From NCBI RefSeq assembly GCF_011605345.1, contig NZ_JAAOXM010000010.1:62001-126000 (forward strand): DNA of 64,000 nucleotides, written 5' to 3'. Source of the stretch: Burkholderia sp. D-99. Lineage in GTDB: Bacteria; Pseudomonadota; Gammaproteobacteria; Burkholderiales; Burkholderiaceae. Numbering within the stretch: the first letter of the stretch is position 1; each line of letters starts with the position of its first letter. The translations under genes and the position numbers were made by a program. This document shows, in pieces, positions 24,843-32,724 of the stretch. The notes beneath the pieces were generated by a model that ran no database searches, was not told the DNA's origin, and saw only the letters and a list, made by a program, of their open reading frames with translations.

Positions 24843-26204
24843 TCAGGGTTGCAGGCGCCCGCGTGCGGCGGTCGCCGCGAAGCCGGCGGCGCCCAGCAGC
24901 AGCGCGGCCACCGCGACCCACAGCGCGGGGGAAAACGAGCCGAAGCGCGCGGCCAGCGGTGCGGCGACGAGCGGGCCGAGAATCTGCCCGACCCCGTACG
25001 ACGCGGTCGCATAGCCCATCAGCCCGGCTGCCCGCTCACCGTGCAAACGCCGTGCCTCGCGCATCGCGAACAGCGTGATCGCGGTAAACGGCAGGCCGAG
25101 CAGCGCGCTGCCGACCGAGAAGCCGGCCGCGTTCGGCCACACGATCCCGGCGGCAATGCCGAGCGCCTGGGTCGCGCAACCGGCGGCCAGCAGCAGCCGG
25201 TTGTCCCAGTGCCCGGGCAGTCGCGCGGCGGTAATCGCGCCGACGATCAGCGCCGCGCCGAACATCGGCCAGAACAGGTCGGGCCACGGCGAACCGGCCG
25301 GCAGCGCGGCGCGCGCGATCACGGGCAGGAACGTCGCGGTGATGATGTAGCCGAAGCCCGGCATGCCGTACAGCACGACGAGCCATGCGGCGTCCGCGCG
25401 ATGACGGCGCGAGTCGGCCTGCGCCACGGAGGGTGCGGAAGCAGTGGAAGCTGCGGAAGCTGCGGAAGCTGCGGAAGCTGCGGAAGCTGCGGAAGCTGCG
25501 GAAGCTGCGGAAGCTGCGGAAGCTGCGGAAGCTGCGGAAGCTGCGGAAGCTGCGGCGGCAGCATGCGGCGCGGCACCGCCCGGCGGTACGGCCTGCGCCG
25601 GGGCGGTCGCAAACGTGCGCCAGATCGCGATCGACAGCACGGCCGACAGCGCCGCGAAACCGAGCCAGCCCGACGCCGCGCGCTGGCCGGCCAGCGCACT
25701 GCCGATCAGTCCCGTCACCACGATGCCGACGCCGGGGCCCGCATAGATCACCCCGCTCCACTCCGGCGCGGACAGTTCGGCCAGCCGCCGCAGCCCCCAT
25801 TGCGACACGAATACGAAGGTCCATGCGCTGACGACGCCCGCGACGAAGCGCACCGCGAGCCACACCGGCAGCAGGTGGCCGACACCCATCGCGGCAGTGA
25901 GCAACACGGTGGCCACGAGCCCGAAGCGCACCATGCGCGCGGGCGCCACACGCAGCGCCGCGCAACTGACCGCGCCGACGAAGTAACCCGCGTAGTTCGC
26001 CGAGGCGAGCCAGCCGCCGGCCTTCAGGCCGATCGAGCCGTCCGCGAGCATCAGCGGCAACAGCGGCGTGAACGCGAAGCGGCCGACGCCGAGCACGACC
26101 GCGAGGCCGACCATGCAGGCCAGCGCGGCCGTGCGGGCGCGGCGGTCGGCGTCGGCGGCAGGAGGCGCGCCGGCGGCGGCGGTCGAGGCATCGAAACGGG
26201 ACAT
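24843..26204 (-). CDS. YbfB/YjiJ-family MFS transporter with repeat-encoded central loop
   Basis: A 453-residue major facilitator protein with about 12 transmembrane helices in two halves, of the YbfB/YjiJ type. The N-terminal half has GLAVVLGVGRFAFTPLLPLM and ASANYAGYFVGAV. The central cytoplasmic loop (about residues 205-265) is unusual: it contains a low-complexity run of Ala-Ala-Ser triplets encoded by 12 perfect 9-bp repeats (25446-25553). The second half resumes at AAWLVVLYGMPGFGYIITAT. The repeat is in frame, so the protein stays open whatever the copy number. It is divergent from a LysR gene, its likely regulator. The substrate is unknown. Confidence 0.9.
   Translation of the reverse strand: MSRFDASTAAAGAPPAADADRRARTAALACMVGLAVVLGVGRFAFTPLLPLMLADGSIGLKAGGWLASANYAGYFVGAVSCAALRVAPARMVRFGLVATVLLTAAMGVGHLLPVWLAVRFVAGVVSAWTFVFVSQWGLRRLAELSAPEWSGVIYAGPGVGIVVTGLIGSALAGQRAASGWLGFAALSAVLSIAIWRTFATAPAQAVPPGGAAPHAAAAASAASAASAASAASAASAASAASAASAASAASAASTASAPSVAQADSRRHRADAAWLVVLYGMPGFGYIITATFLPVIARAALPAGSPWPDLFWPMFGAALIVGAITAARLPGHWDNRLLLAAGCATQALGIAAGIVWPNAAGFSVGSALLGLPFTAITLFAMREARRLHGERAAGLMGYATASYGVGQILGPLVAAPLAARFGSFSPALWVAVAALLLGAAGFAATAARGRLQP
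25446..25553. repeat. Twelve perfect copies of a 9-bp tandem repeat (GGAAGCTGC)
   Basis: The unit GGAAGCTGC is repeated 12 times without a mismatch, followed by diverged GCGGCGGCA. On the leftward coding strand the unit is GCAGCTTCC, giving Ala-Ala-Ser. The unit length is a multiple of three, so slippage changes loop length in steps of three residues without a frameshift. Perfect identity points to recent expansion by slipped-strand replication. Confidence 0.97.
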
Positions 26205-26278
26205 GGCGGCATGGGCCGGCGTTCAACGCGCCGGCCGGATCGGAAATCGGAACGCTTCCATCGTAGCTTGACCAAACG

Positions 26279-26303
26279 TTCTCGAAAAATGAATAATTGA
26301 GAA
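26279..26303. promoter_or_regulatory. Candidate LysR operator between the MFS and lysR genes
   Basis: TTCTC and GAGAA form an inverted repeat separated by a 15-base AT-rich centre, in the 123-bp divergent gap. A TTGACC at about 26269 could be a -35 element for the rightward lysR gene. A separate GC-rich hairpin (26214-26236) lies in the MFS leader. Confidence 0.45.
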
Positions 26304-26327
26304 TCCACTCATCGCTCGGAGAGAATC

Positions 26328-27242
26328 ATGGATCTGGCGGCGCTGGCGATTTTCCGGGCCGTGGTGCGCGAGAACGGCGTGACGCGCGCGGCGGCCAAGC
26401 TCAATCGCGTGCAGTCGAACGTCACGACGCGCATCAAGCAGCTCGAGGAAGAACTCGGCGCGGCGCTGTTCGTGCGCGACGGCCGCCGGCTCGTGCTGAC
26501 GCCGGCCGGGCACACGCTGCTGCCCTATGCAGAGCGCCTGCTCGCGCTCGCCGACGAAGCGCGCGACGCGGTGCGCGAGGACACGCCGCGCGGGCGGCTG
26601 CGGCTCGGCACGATGGAGAGCACGGCCGCGAGCCGCCTGCCGACCGTGCTCGCGCGCTATCACCACGCGTGGCCCGACGTGTCGCTCGAACTGCTGACGG
26701 GCACGACGGGCTGGCTGATCGACCGCGTGCGCGACTTCGAGATCGACGCCGCGCTGTTCGCGCGCCCGCCCGCACCGGACACGCTGCCCGACACGTTCGA
26801 GACCGTGCCGATCTTCCGCGAGGACCTGGTGCTGCTCACCCCGCGCGGCCATCCGCCGGTGCGCACGCCGCGCGACGTGATCCTGCCGACGCTGATCGCA
26901 TTCGAGCGCGGCTGCACGTATCGCAAGTACGTCGAGCAGTGGTATGCGGCGCACGGCGTCAAGCCGGCGCGCGTGCTCGAACTCGGGTCGTATCACGCAA
27001 TCGTCGCGTGCGTCGCGGCAGGTGCCGGCATCGCGGTCGCGCCGCGTTCGGTGCTCGACCTGCAGCCCGAGACCGGCACCATCGCCGCACACGTGATTCC
27101 CGAACTGGAGGGCATCGACACACTGCTCGCGTGGCGACAAGGTTATGCGTCGGCGGCGTTGGCCGCGTTGCGCGACGCGCTCACCGAAGCCGCGCGACAG
27201 CCGGACGGTGCGGCGAAGCCGCCGGTAAGCGTGCCGGCCTGA
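26328..27242 (+). CDS. LysR-family transcriptional regulator
   Basis: A 304-residue LysR-type regulator. The helix-turn-helix domain is at about residues 1-60 (RAAAKLNRVQSNVTTRIKQL), followed by the effector domain to about 290, with RLRLGTMESTAASRLPTVLA and CVAAGAGIAVAPRSVLDL. The start ATG follows GGAGAG by seven bases. It is divergent from the YbfB-type MFS gene and so probably controls that transporter, as LysR genes often do in this arrangement. A strong bidirectional terminator separates it from the convergent alaS. Confidence 0.93.
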   Translation: MDLAALAIFRAVVRENGVTRAAAKLNRVQSNVTTRIKQLEEELGAALFVRDGRRLVLTPAGHTLLPYAERLLALADEARDAVREDTPRGRLRLGTMESTAASRLPTVLARYHHAWPDVSLELLTGTTGWLIDRVRDFEIDAALFARPPAPDTLPDTFETVPIFREDLVLLTPRGHPPVRTPRDVILPTLIAFERGCTYRKYVEQWYAAHGVKPARVLELGSYHAIVACVAAGAGIAVAPRSVLDLQPETGTIAAHVIPELEGIDTLLAWRQGYASAALAALRDALTEAARQPDGAAKPPVSVPA

Positions 27243-27284
27243 ATCGCCGGGCGACCGGCACACGTTGTGCCCGCATATCAACAA

Positions 27285-27318
27285 AAAGACCCGACCGGCA
27301 TGTGCCGATCGGGTCTTT
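27285..27318. terminator. Bidirectional rho-independent terminator
   Basis: AAAGACCCGA pairs with TCGGGTCTTT (10 base pairs) around a 14-base spacer that can itself fold (CCGGCA/TGCCGA). A-run and T-run lie on the two flanks, so it works for both the lysR transcript and the convergent alaS transcript. Confidence 0.9.
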
Positions 27319-27368
27319 GTCATTTCACGCGATGCCGCAACGAGACGGCATCGCATCGGTCGTGACGA

Positions 27369-29993
27369 TCAGAGCCGCTCTTCGACCCAGCCCTTCACGC
27401 CAGCCAGCGCGCCCGGCAGATTCGCCGGCTCGGTGCCGCCAGCCTGCGCCATGTCCGGACGGCCGCCGCCCTTGCCGCCGACCTGCTGCGCGACGAAGTT
27501 CACGAGCTCGCCGGCCTTGACCTTCTTGCTCGCATCGGGCGTGACGCCCGCGATCAGGCTGACCTTGCCGCCTTCGACAGCCGCCAGCACGATCGCCGCG
27601 CTCTTCAGCTTGTCCTTCAGCTTGTCGACCGTTTCGCGCAGCGTCTTCGCGTCGGCACCGTCGAGCGTCGCGGCCAGCACGTACACGCCGCCGATTTCGA
27701 TGGCCTGCTGCGCGAGCTCGTCGCCCTGGCTCGACGCGAGCTTCGACTTCAGCGCGCCCAGCTCCTTCTCGAGCGACTTCACCTGGTCCTGCACCTGCGC
27801 GATACGCTGCGTGAGCTCCGACGGCTGTGCCTTCAGCGCGGCTGCCGCTTCGTTCACGCGGGCGTCGAGATCCTGCACGAAGCGCACCGCGTTGTCGCCG
27901 GTGATCGCCTCGACGCGGCGGATGCCGGCCGCGACGCCGCCTTCGACGACGATCTTGAAGAAGCCGATGTCGCCGCTGCGGCTCACGTGCGTGCCGCCGC
28001 ACAGTTCGCGCGAGAAGCCGAGGTCGAGCACGCGCACTTCGTCGCCGTACTTCTCGCCGAACAGCGCCATCGCGCCGCCCTTCACCGCTTCGTCGTACGG
28101 CATCACGCGCACGATGCCCGGCGCATTGGCCAGGATCTCGTTGTTGACGATCTGCTCGACGCGACGGATTTCATCGTCGGTCATCGGCGCGTTGTGCGCG
28201 AAGTCGAAACGGGTCTTTTCCGCGTCGACCAGCGAACCCTTCTGCTGCACGTGCGCGCCGAGCACTTCGCGCAGCGCCTTGTGCATCAGGTGGGTGGCCG
28301 AGTGGTTGCGCTGCGTGCGCGCACGACGGTGTGCGTCGATCTCCGCGCGCAGCACGTCGCCGACCTTCAGCGTGCCTTGTTCCAGCGTGCCGTGGTGGCC
28401 AATCACGTCGGCCTGCACCTTCAGCGTATCGGCCACCGCGAAGCGCGTCGCGGCATTCGCGAGCACGCCCTGGTCGCCGACCTGGCCGCCCGATTCCGCG
28501 TAGAACGGCGTGTGGTCGAGCACGACGACCGCGTCCTGGCCCGTCTTCACTTCATTGACCGACGAACCGTCGACGTACAACGCGACGATCTTCGCGTCGT
28601 CGAACGCGATTTCCTCGTAACCGTGGAACGTGGTTTTCGCGCCCGTGTATTCGAGGCCCTGCGTGGCCTTGAACTTGCCGGCCGCGCGCGCCTGCTCGCG
28701 CTGGCGCGCCATCGCGTCGTCGAATGCCGGCTCGTCGACCGTCATCCCGCGCTCGCGGCAGACGTCGGCCGTCAGATCCAGCGGGAAGCCGTACGTATCG
28801 TGCAGCTTGAACGCGAGCTCGCCGTCGAGCACCTTGCCGCCCTTCGCTTCGACGTCGGCCAGCGCGCCCTCGAGGATCGACATGCCGTGCTCGATCGTCT
28901 CGAAGAAGCGCTCTTCTTCCTGGCGCAGCACGTCGGTCACGCGTTGCTCGGCTTCCTTCAGCTCCGGATACGCGACACCCATCTCGGCGACGAGGTCGGC
29001 CACCAGCTTGTGGAAGAACGCGCCCTTGCGGCCGAGCTTGTAGCCGTGGCGGATCGCGCGGCGCACGATCCGGCGCAGCACGTAGCCGCGGCCTTCGTTG
29101 CCGGGGATCACGCCGTCGACGATCAGGAACGAGCACGCGCGGATGTGATCGGCGATCACCTTCAGCGAGTTGTTGGTGAGGTCGCTGATTTCGGTCACGC
29201 GCGCGGCGGCCTTGATCAGGTTCTGGAACAGGTCGATCTCGTAGTTGCTGTGCACGTGCTGCAGCACCGCGGCGAGACGCTCGAGGCCCATGCCGGTGTC
29301 GACCGACTGCTTCGGCAGGCGCGTCATGTTGCCCTGCGCGTCGCGGTTGAACTGCATGAACACGAGGTTCCAGATCTCGATGTAGCGGTCGCCGTCTTCT
29401 TCAGGCGATCCCGGCGGGCCGCCCCACACGTCCGGGCCGTGGTCGTAGAAGATTTCGGTACACGGGCCGCACGGGCCGGTGTCGCCCATCGTCCAGAAGT
29501 TGTCCGACGCGTAGCGCGCGCCCTTGTTGTCGCCGATCCGGATGATGCGCTCGGTCGGCACGCCGACTTCCTTCGCCCAGATGTCGTACGCCTCGTCGTC
29601 TTCCTGATAGACGGTGACCCACAGCTTGTCCTTCGGCAACTGGTAGACCGTGGTCAGCAGCTCCCACGCGAACTTGATCGCGTCGTGCTTGAAGTAGTCG
29701 CCGAACGAGAAGTTGCCGAGCATCTCGAAGAACGTGTGGTGGCGCGCCGTGTAGCCGACGTTCTCGAGGTCGTTGTGCTTGCCGCCCGCGCGCACGCTGC
29801 GCTGCGCCGTCGTGGCGCGCGAATACGGACGCGGGTCCGTGCCGAGGAACACGTCCTTGAACTGGACCATGCCCGAGTTCGTGAACATCAGCGTGGGGTC
29901 GTTACCGGGCACGAGGCTCGACGAGCGGACGATCGTGTGGCCCTTCGATTCGAAGAATTTGAGAAATTTCTCGCGGATTTCGGCAGCTTTCAT
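27369..29993 (-). CDS. alaS: Alanine--tRNA ligase
   Basis: An 874-residue class II aminoacyl-tRNA synthetase that charges tRNA-Ala in the cytoplasm; length is exactly that of the family. The catalytic domain is at the N-terminus (KFFESKGHTIVRSSSLVPGN, and GRGYVLRRIVRRAIRHG as motif 3). The editing domain has the zinc-binding histidines in NHSATHLMH (about residues 565-573) and the CGGTHVSRSGDIG motif (about 665-677). The C-terminal coiled-coil and C-Ala domain ends with GGRPDMAQAGG. The start MKAAEIREKF was chosen over a 23-codon leader. A TATAAT -10 element lies about 87 bases upstream. It is a single gene, convergent with the lysR gene. Confidence 0.98.
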   Translation of the reverse strand: MKAAEIREKFLKFFESKGHTIVRSSSLVPGNDPTLMFTNSGMVQFKDVFLGTDPRPYSRATTAQRSVRAGGKHNDLENVGYTARHHTFFEMLGNFSFGDYFKHDAIKFAWELLTTVYQLPKDKLWVTVYQEDDEAYDIWAKEVGVPTERIIRIGDNKGARYASDNFWTMGDTGPCGPCTEIFYDHGPDVWGGPPGSPEEDGDRYIEIWNLVFMQFNRDAQGNMTRLPKQSVDTGMGLERLAAVLQHVHSNYEIDLFQNLIKAAARVTEISDLTNNSLKVIADHIRACSFLIVDGVIPGNEGRGYVLRRIVRRAIRHGYKLGRKGAFFHKLVADLVAEMGVAYPELKEAEQRVTDVLRQEEERFFETIEHGMSILEGALADVEAKGGKVLDGELAFKLHDTYGFPLDLTADVCRERGMTVDEPAFDDAMARQREQARAAGKFKATQGLEYTGAKTTFHGYEEIAFDDAKIVALYVDGSSVNEVKTGQDAVVVLDHTPFYAESGGQVGDQGVLANAATRFAVADTLKVQADVIGHHGTLEQGTLKVGDVLRAEIDAHRRARTQRNHSATHLMHKALREVLGAHVQQKGSLVDAEKTRFDFAHNAPMTDDEIRRVEQIVNNEILANAPGIVRVMPYDEAVKGGAMALFGEKYGDEVRVLDLGFSRELCGGTHVSRSGDIGFFKIVVEGGVAAGIRRVEAITGDNAVRFVQDLDARVNEAAAALKAQPSELTQRIAQVQDQVKSLEKELGALKSKLASSQGDELAQQAIEIGGVYVLAATLDGADAKTLRETVDKLKDKLKSAAIVLAAVEGGKVSLIAGVTPDASKKVKAGELVNFVAQQVGGKGGGRPDMAQAGGTEPANLPGALAGVKGWVEERL

Positions 29994-30079
29994 GGCGTGC
30001 GGGGACAGTCTGGCAAAGACGGCTTCAAACGCCGGCGCCCCTGGCGGGGCGCACGGCGGCATGGATTCGGAAACGATCG

Positions 30080-30085
30080 ATTATA
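30080..30085 (-). promoter_or_regulatory. -10 element (TATAAT) of the alaS promoter
   Basis: A perfect TATAAT in the leftward direction lies in the 250-bp gap between alaS and the divergent CoA-transferase gene, placing the RNA start near 30072. No good -35 hexamer is seen at 17 bases; TTTACC is found at 21. The remainder of the gap (29994-30243) has no reading frame. Confidence 0.55.
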
Positions 30086-30243
30086 CGGGATCGGGGCCGG
30101 CTTCCGGGTAAAGCGCCGGCAAAGCGGCTCGGCCCTCCGGCCGGGCCGGCTGGGCCACTCCAGCGGCCGATTCGCCTTAATATGCTCGGCATGCCAATTC
30201 GCCTTGCCCGCCAAGGCCAGCCATGAAAGGAGACGATTCAACG

Positions 30244-31464
30244 ATGGGTGCCCTGAGCCATATCCGCGTGCTGGATCTCACCCGCGTGCTCGCGGGCCCG
30301 TGGTGCGCGCAGACGCTTGCCGATTTCGGTGCGGACGTGATCAAGGTCGAGCGCCCGGGCGCCGGCGACGACACGCGCCACTGGGGGCCGCCGTACCTGA
30401 AGGACGCGGACGGCGCGGATACCGCCGAGGCCGCGTACTACCTCGCGGCGAACCGCAACAAGCGCTCGGTGACGGTCGACATCGCCACGCCCGAGGGCCA
30501 GCAGATCGTGCGCGAACTCGCCGCGCAAAGCGACGTCGTGCTCGAGAACTACAAGGTCGGCCAGTTGAAGAAATACGGGCTCGATTACGACTCGCTGCGC
30601 GCGGTGAAGCCCGACCTCGTCTACTGCTCGGTCACCGGCTTCGGCCAGACGGGCCCGTACGCGCACCGCGCGGGCTACGACTTCATCGTCCAGGGGATCG
30701 GCGGCTTCATGAGCATCACCGGCGAGCGCGACGGCGAGCCGGGCGGCGGCCCGCAGAAGGCCGGCGTCGCGATCGCCGACCTCGCGACCGGCCTCTACTC
30801 GACGATCGCGGTGCTCGCCGCGCTCACACACCGCGACCGGACGGGCGAAGGCCAGTACATCGACATGGCGCTGCTCGACGTGCAGGTCGCGCTGCTCGCG
30901 AACATGAACACCAACTTCCTCGCGAGCGGCAAGCCGCCGGTGCGCTGGGGCAACGCGCATCCGAACATCGTGCCGTACCAGACGTTCCAGACGAGCGACG
31001 GGTGGATCATCGTCGCGGTCGGCAACGACGGACAGTTCCGCAAGTTCGTCGAGGCCGGCGGCCGGCCCGAGCTGGCCGACGACGAGCGTTTCGCGACGAA
31101 TCCTTCGCGCGTGCGCCACCGCGACACGCTGGTGCCGATCCTCGCGGAGATGGTGAAGGCGCGCGGCAAGGCCGACTGGATCGATGTGCTCGAAGCGGCC
31201 GGCGTGCCATGCGGGCCGATCAACGATCTCGACGAGGTGTTCGACAACGAGCAGGTCGTCGCGCGCGGGATGCAGGTGTCGCTGCCGCACCCGAGCGGCG
31301 CGGACGCGAAGCTCGTGCGCAATCCGATCCGGATGAGCGCGACGCCGCCCGAAGCGCGCACCGCCCCGCCGCTGCTCGGCGCACAGACCGACGACGTGCT
31401 GCGCGACATGCTCGGCTACGACGACGCGAAGATCGCCGCGCTGCGCGCGAAACAGGCGATCTGA
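30244..31464 (+). CDS. CaiB/BaiF family (type III) CoA-transferase
   Basis: A 406-residue class III CoA-transferase that moves CoA between carboxylic acids. The N-terminus has LDLTRVLAGPWCAQTLADFGADV typical of the family (given here in part: LDLTRVLAGPWCAQ). The catalytic aspartate is in GVAIADLATGLYS (about residue 178), and AGVPCGPINDL lies near 320. Acyl substrates cannot be predicted; many such genes act on succinyl/glutaryl, formyl/oxalyl or aromatic acids. The start MGALSHI has GGAG 11 bases upstream; an ATG 21 bases earlier overlaps that site and is less likely. It is divergent from alaS. Confidence 0.93.
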   Translation: MGALSHIRVLDLTRVLAGPWCAQTLADFGADVIKVERPGAGDDTRHWGPPYLKDADGADTAEAAYYLAANRNKRSVTVDIATPEGQQIVRELAAQSDVVLENYKVGQLKKYGLDYDSLRAVKPDLVYCSVTGFGQTGPYAHRAGYDFIVQGIGGFMSITGERDGEPGGGPQKAGVAIADLATGLYSTIAVLAALTHRDRTGEGQYIDMALLDVQVALLANMNTNFLASGKPPVRWGNAHPNIVPYQTFQTSDGWIIVAVGNDGQFRKFVEAGGRPELADDERFATNPSRVRHRDTLVPILAEMVKARGKADWIDVLEAAGVPCGPINDLDEVFDNEQVVARGMQVSLPHPSGADAKLVRNPIRMSATPPEARTAPPLLGAQTDDVLRDMLGYDDAKIAALRAKQAI

Positions 31465-31537
31465 TTACGGCGATCGGTGCGGGTGCGGGTGCGGGTGCTC
31501 GCAGGCAGGCTGCGGCGGCCGCAACCGCCTCGCGCCG

Positions 31538-32092
31538 TCAGCCGCCGCGGGCGAGCGCGTCGAGCCAGCCGCGCGCATCGGGCCAGTCGCCGAGCCCGCT
31601 GTCCGCATTGACGTGACCACGCGGGCCGATATCGTGGAATGCGCTGCCCCATGCGTTCGCGCAGCCGCGAGCGAACGCGAGCGACCCATACGGATCGTCG
31701 CTGCTGGCGACGACGCAGGTCGGAAACGGCAGCCGTTCATACGGCACGGGCCCGAAGCCGTGCGCATCGGCCGGAAACGCGGGGCCGCCCGGATCGGGCA
31801 GCGCGACGAGCAGCGCGCCGCGCACCTTCGCGAGCGCGGCCGGGCGCGCATAGCGCGTCGCCCACCACGCGGTGGTCAGCGTACCGAGACTGTGGCCGGC
31901 AATCAGCACCGGCCCGCGCGCGGCTTCGACCGCGCGATCGAGTGCGAGACACCAGCCGTTGCGGAACGCACGATCCCAGTCGGGCATCGCGACGCGCGAG
32001 AAACGTGCATCGGCACGCTCCCAGCGGCTCTGCCAGTGAAGCGGGCCCGAATTGGCGTAGCCCGGCAGGACGAGAACGGGGAATGAGCTCAT
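31538..32092 (-). CDS. RBBP9/YdeN-family serine hydrolase
   Basis: A 184-residue alpha/beta hydrolase of the RBBP9/YdeN type. It opens FPVLVLPGYANSGPLHWQS, has the nucleophile elbow AGHSLGT (Ser at about residue 69), the acid in SSDDPYGS (about 132) and the catalytic His in IGPRGHVNADSG (about 155). This is the family's full catalytic triad and usual length. It is cytoplasmic. The true substrate of these hydrolases is not known. It is convergent with the CoA-transferase gene; the 73 bases between them hold only a short GCGGGT triplication. Start MSSFPVL chosen over an unlikely 52-codon leader. Confidence 0.9.
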   Translation of the reverse strand: MSSFPVLVLPGYANSGPLHWQSRWERADARFSRVAMPDWDRAFRNGWCLALDRAVEAARGPVLIAGHSLGTLTTAWWATRYARPAALAKVRGALLVALPDPGGPAFPADAHGFGPVPYERLPFPTCVVASSDDPYGSLAFARGCANAWGSAFHDIGPRGHVNADSGLGDWPDARGWLDALARGG

Positions 32093-32270
32093 GGAAGGTG
32101 CGTCGACGAATGAAATCGTGATGGTGCGTCGGCGCAGTGTCGCACACCCGTTCCTCCCTGATGCTGCCTGTCTGAAACCGGAAGGATGTGCGTGGGGTCG
32201 GGACGCGTTCTGGACGGTGCCTCGACCGGACGGCAAGCCGCGTTGCACGCGGCTCGCGTCATGTCATCGA

Positions 32271-32480
32271 TCAGCGCACGTTCGCGCCGACGATACCGCC
32301 CGCCGCGGCGCCCGCGACCGTGCCGAGCGGGCCGCCCGTCACCAGGTAGCCGAGCGCGCCGCCCGCGGCCGCACCGATGCCGGCATTGCGCTGCGTATGC
32401 GTCATGGCGCACGCGCCGAGTTGCGACAGCGCCGCGACGATCACGGCGGTACGAACGATAAACGTGGTCTTCTTCATCAT
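32271..32480 (-). CDS. Small glycine-zipper lipoprotein (OsmB/YmgG-like)
   Basis: A 69-residue outer-membrane-type lipoprotein. The signal peptide ends in a lipobox LGAC with the modified cysteine at residue 24. The mature part is a glycine-zipper helix rich in Gly and Ala (GIGAAAGGALGYL, then GTVAGAAAGGIVG). This pattern resembles OsmB and related stress lipoproteins that insert in or under the outer membrane. It has its own sigma-70-like promoter (32541-32570). It is divergent from glnS across 244 bases that contain no other frame. Confidence 0.88.
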   Translation of the reverse strand: MMKKTTFIVRTAVIVAALSQLGACAMTHTQRNAGIGAAAGGALGYLVTGGPLGTVAGAAAGGIVGANVR

Positions 32481-32540
32481 GATTGTTGGTTTCCTCTCGC
32501 CGCGCGGCAACGCGAACGGCGGCATTGAATCGGTGAAGCC

Positions 32541-32570
32541 ATCATAGGCAACGCCAAACGGCCCGGGCAA
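32541..32570 (-). promoter_or_regulatory. Sigma-70-like promoter of the glycine-zipper lipoprotein gene
   Basis: In the leftward direction TTGCCC, an 18-base spacer and TATGAT form a reasonable -35/-10 pair, about 60 bases upstream of the start codon. Confidence 0.6.
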
Positions 32571-32724
32571 TCCGATTTACGTCGTGTTACAGCCGACACA
32601 ATATCGAGATAAACCGTCGAAACCCGCCCCTGCCGTGCCGCCAGCCGCGCGGGACGGACCCCGGTCAGGTAGAATCACGGGATTAAACCGGCGCGACGCG
32701 CCGACACAACCTGACGCCATCCGC

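Noticed and set aside
25446..25553. The tandem 9-bp array as a CRISPR
   Set aside because: Units are contiguous with no spacers and no cas genes are present. It is a coding minisatellite.
31480..31500. Triple GCGGGT hexamer
   Set aside because: Only three short copies in a gap between converging genes, likely chance in GC-rich DNA.
27987..31616. A 1209-codon rightward frame opposite alaS
   Set aside because: It runs antisense through alaS and then through a wrong frame of the CoA-transferase gene, and shows no family features.
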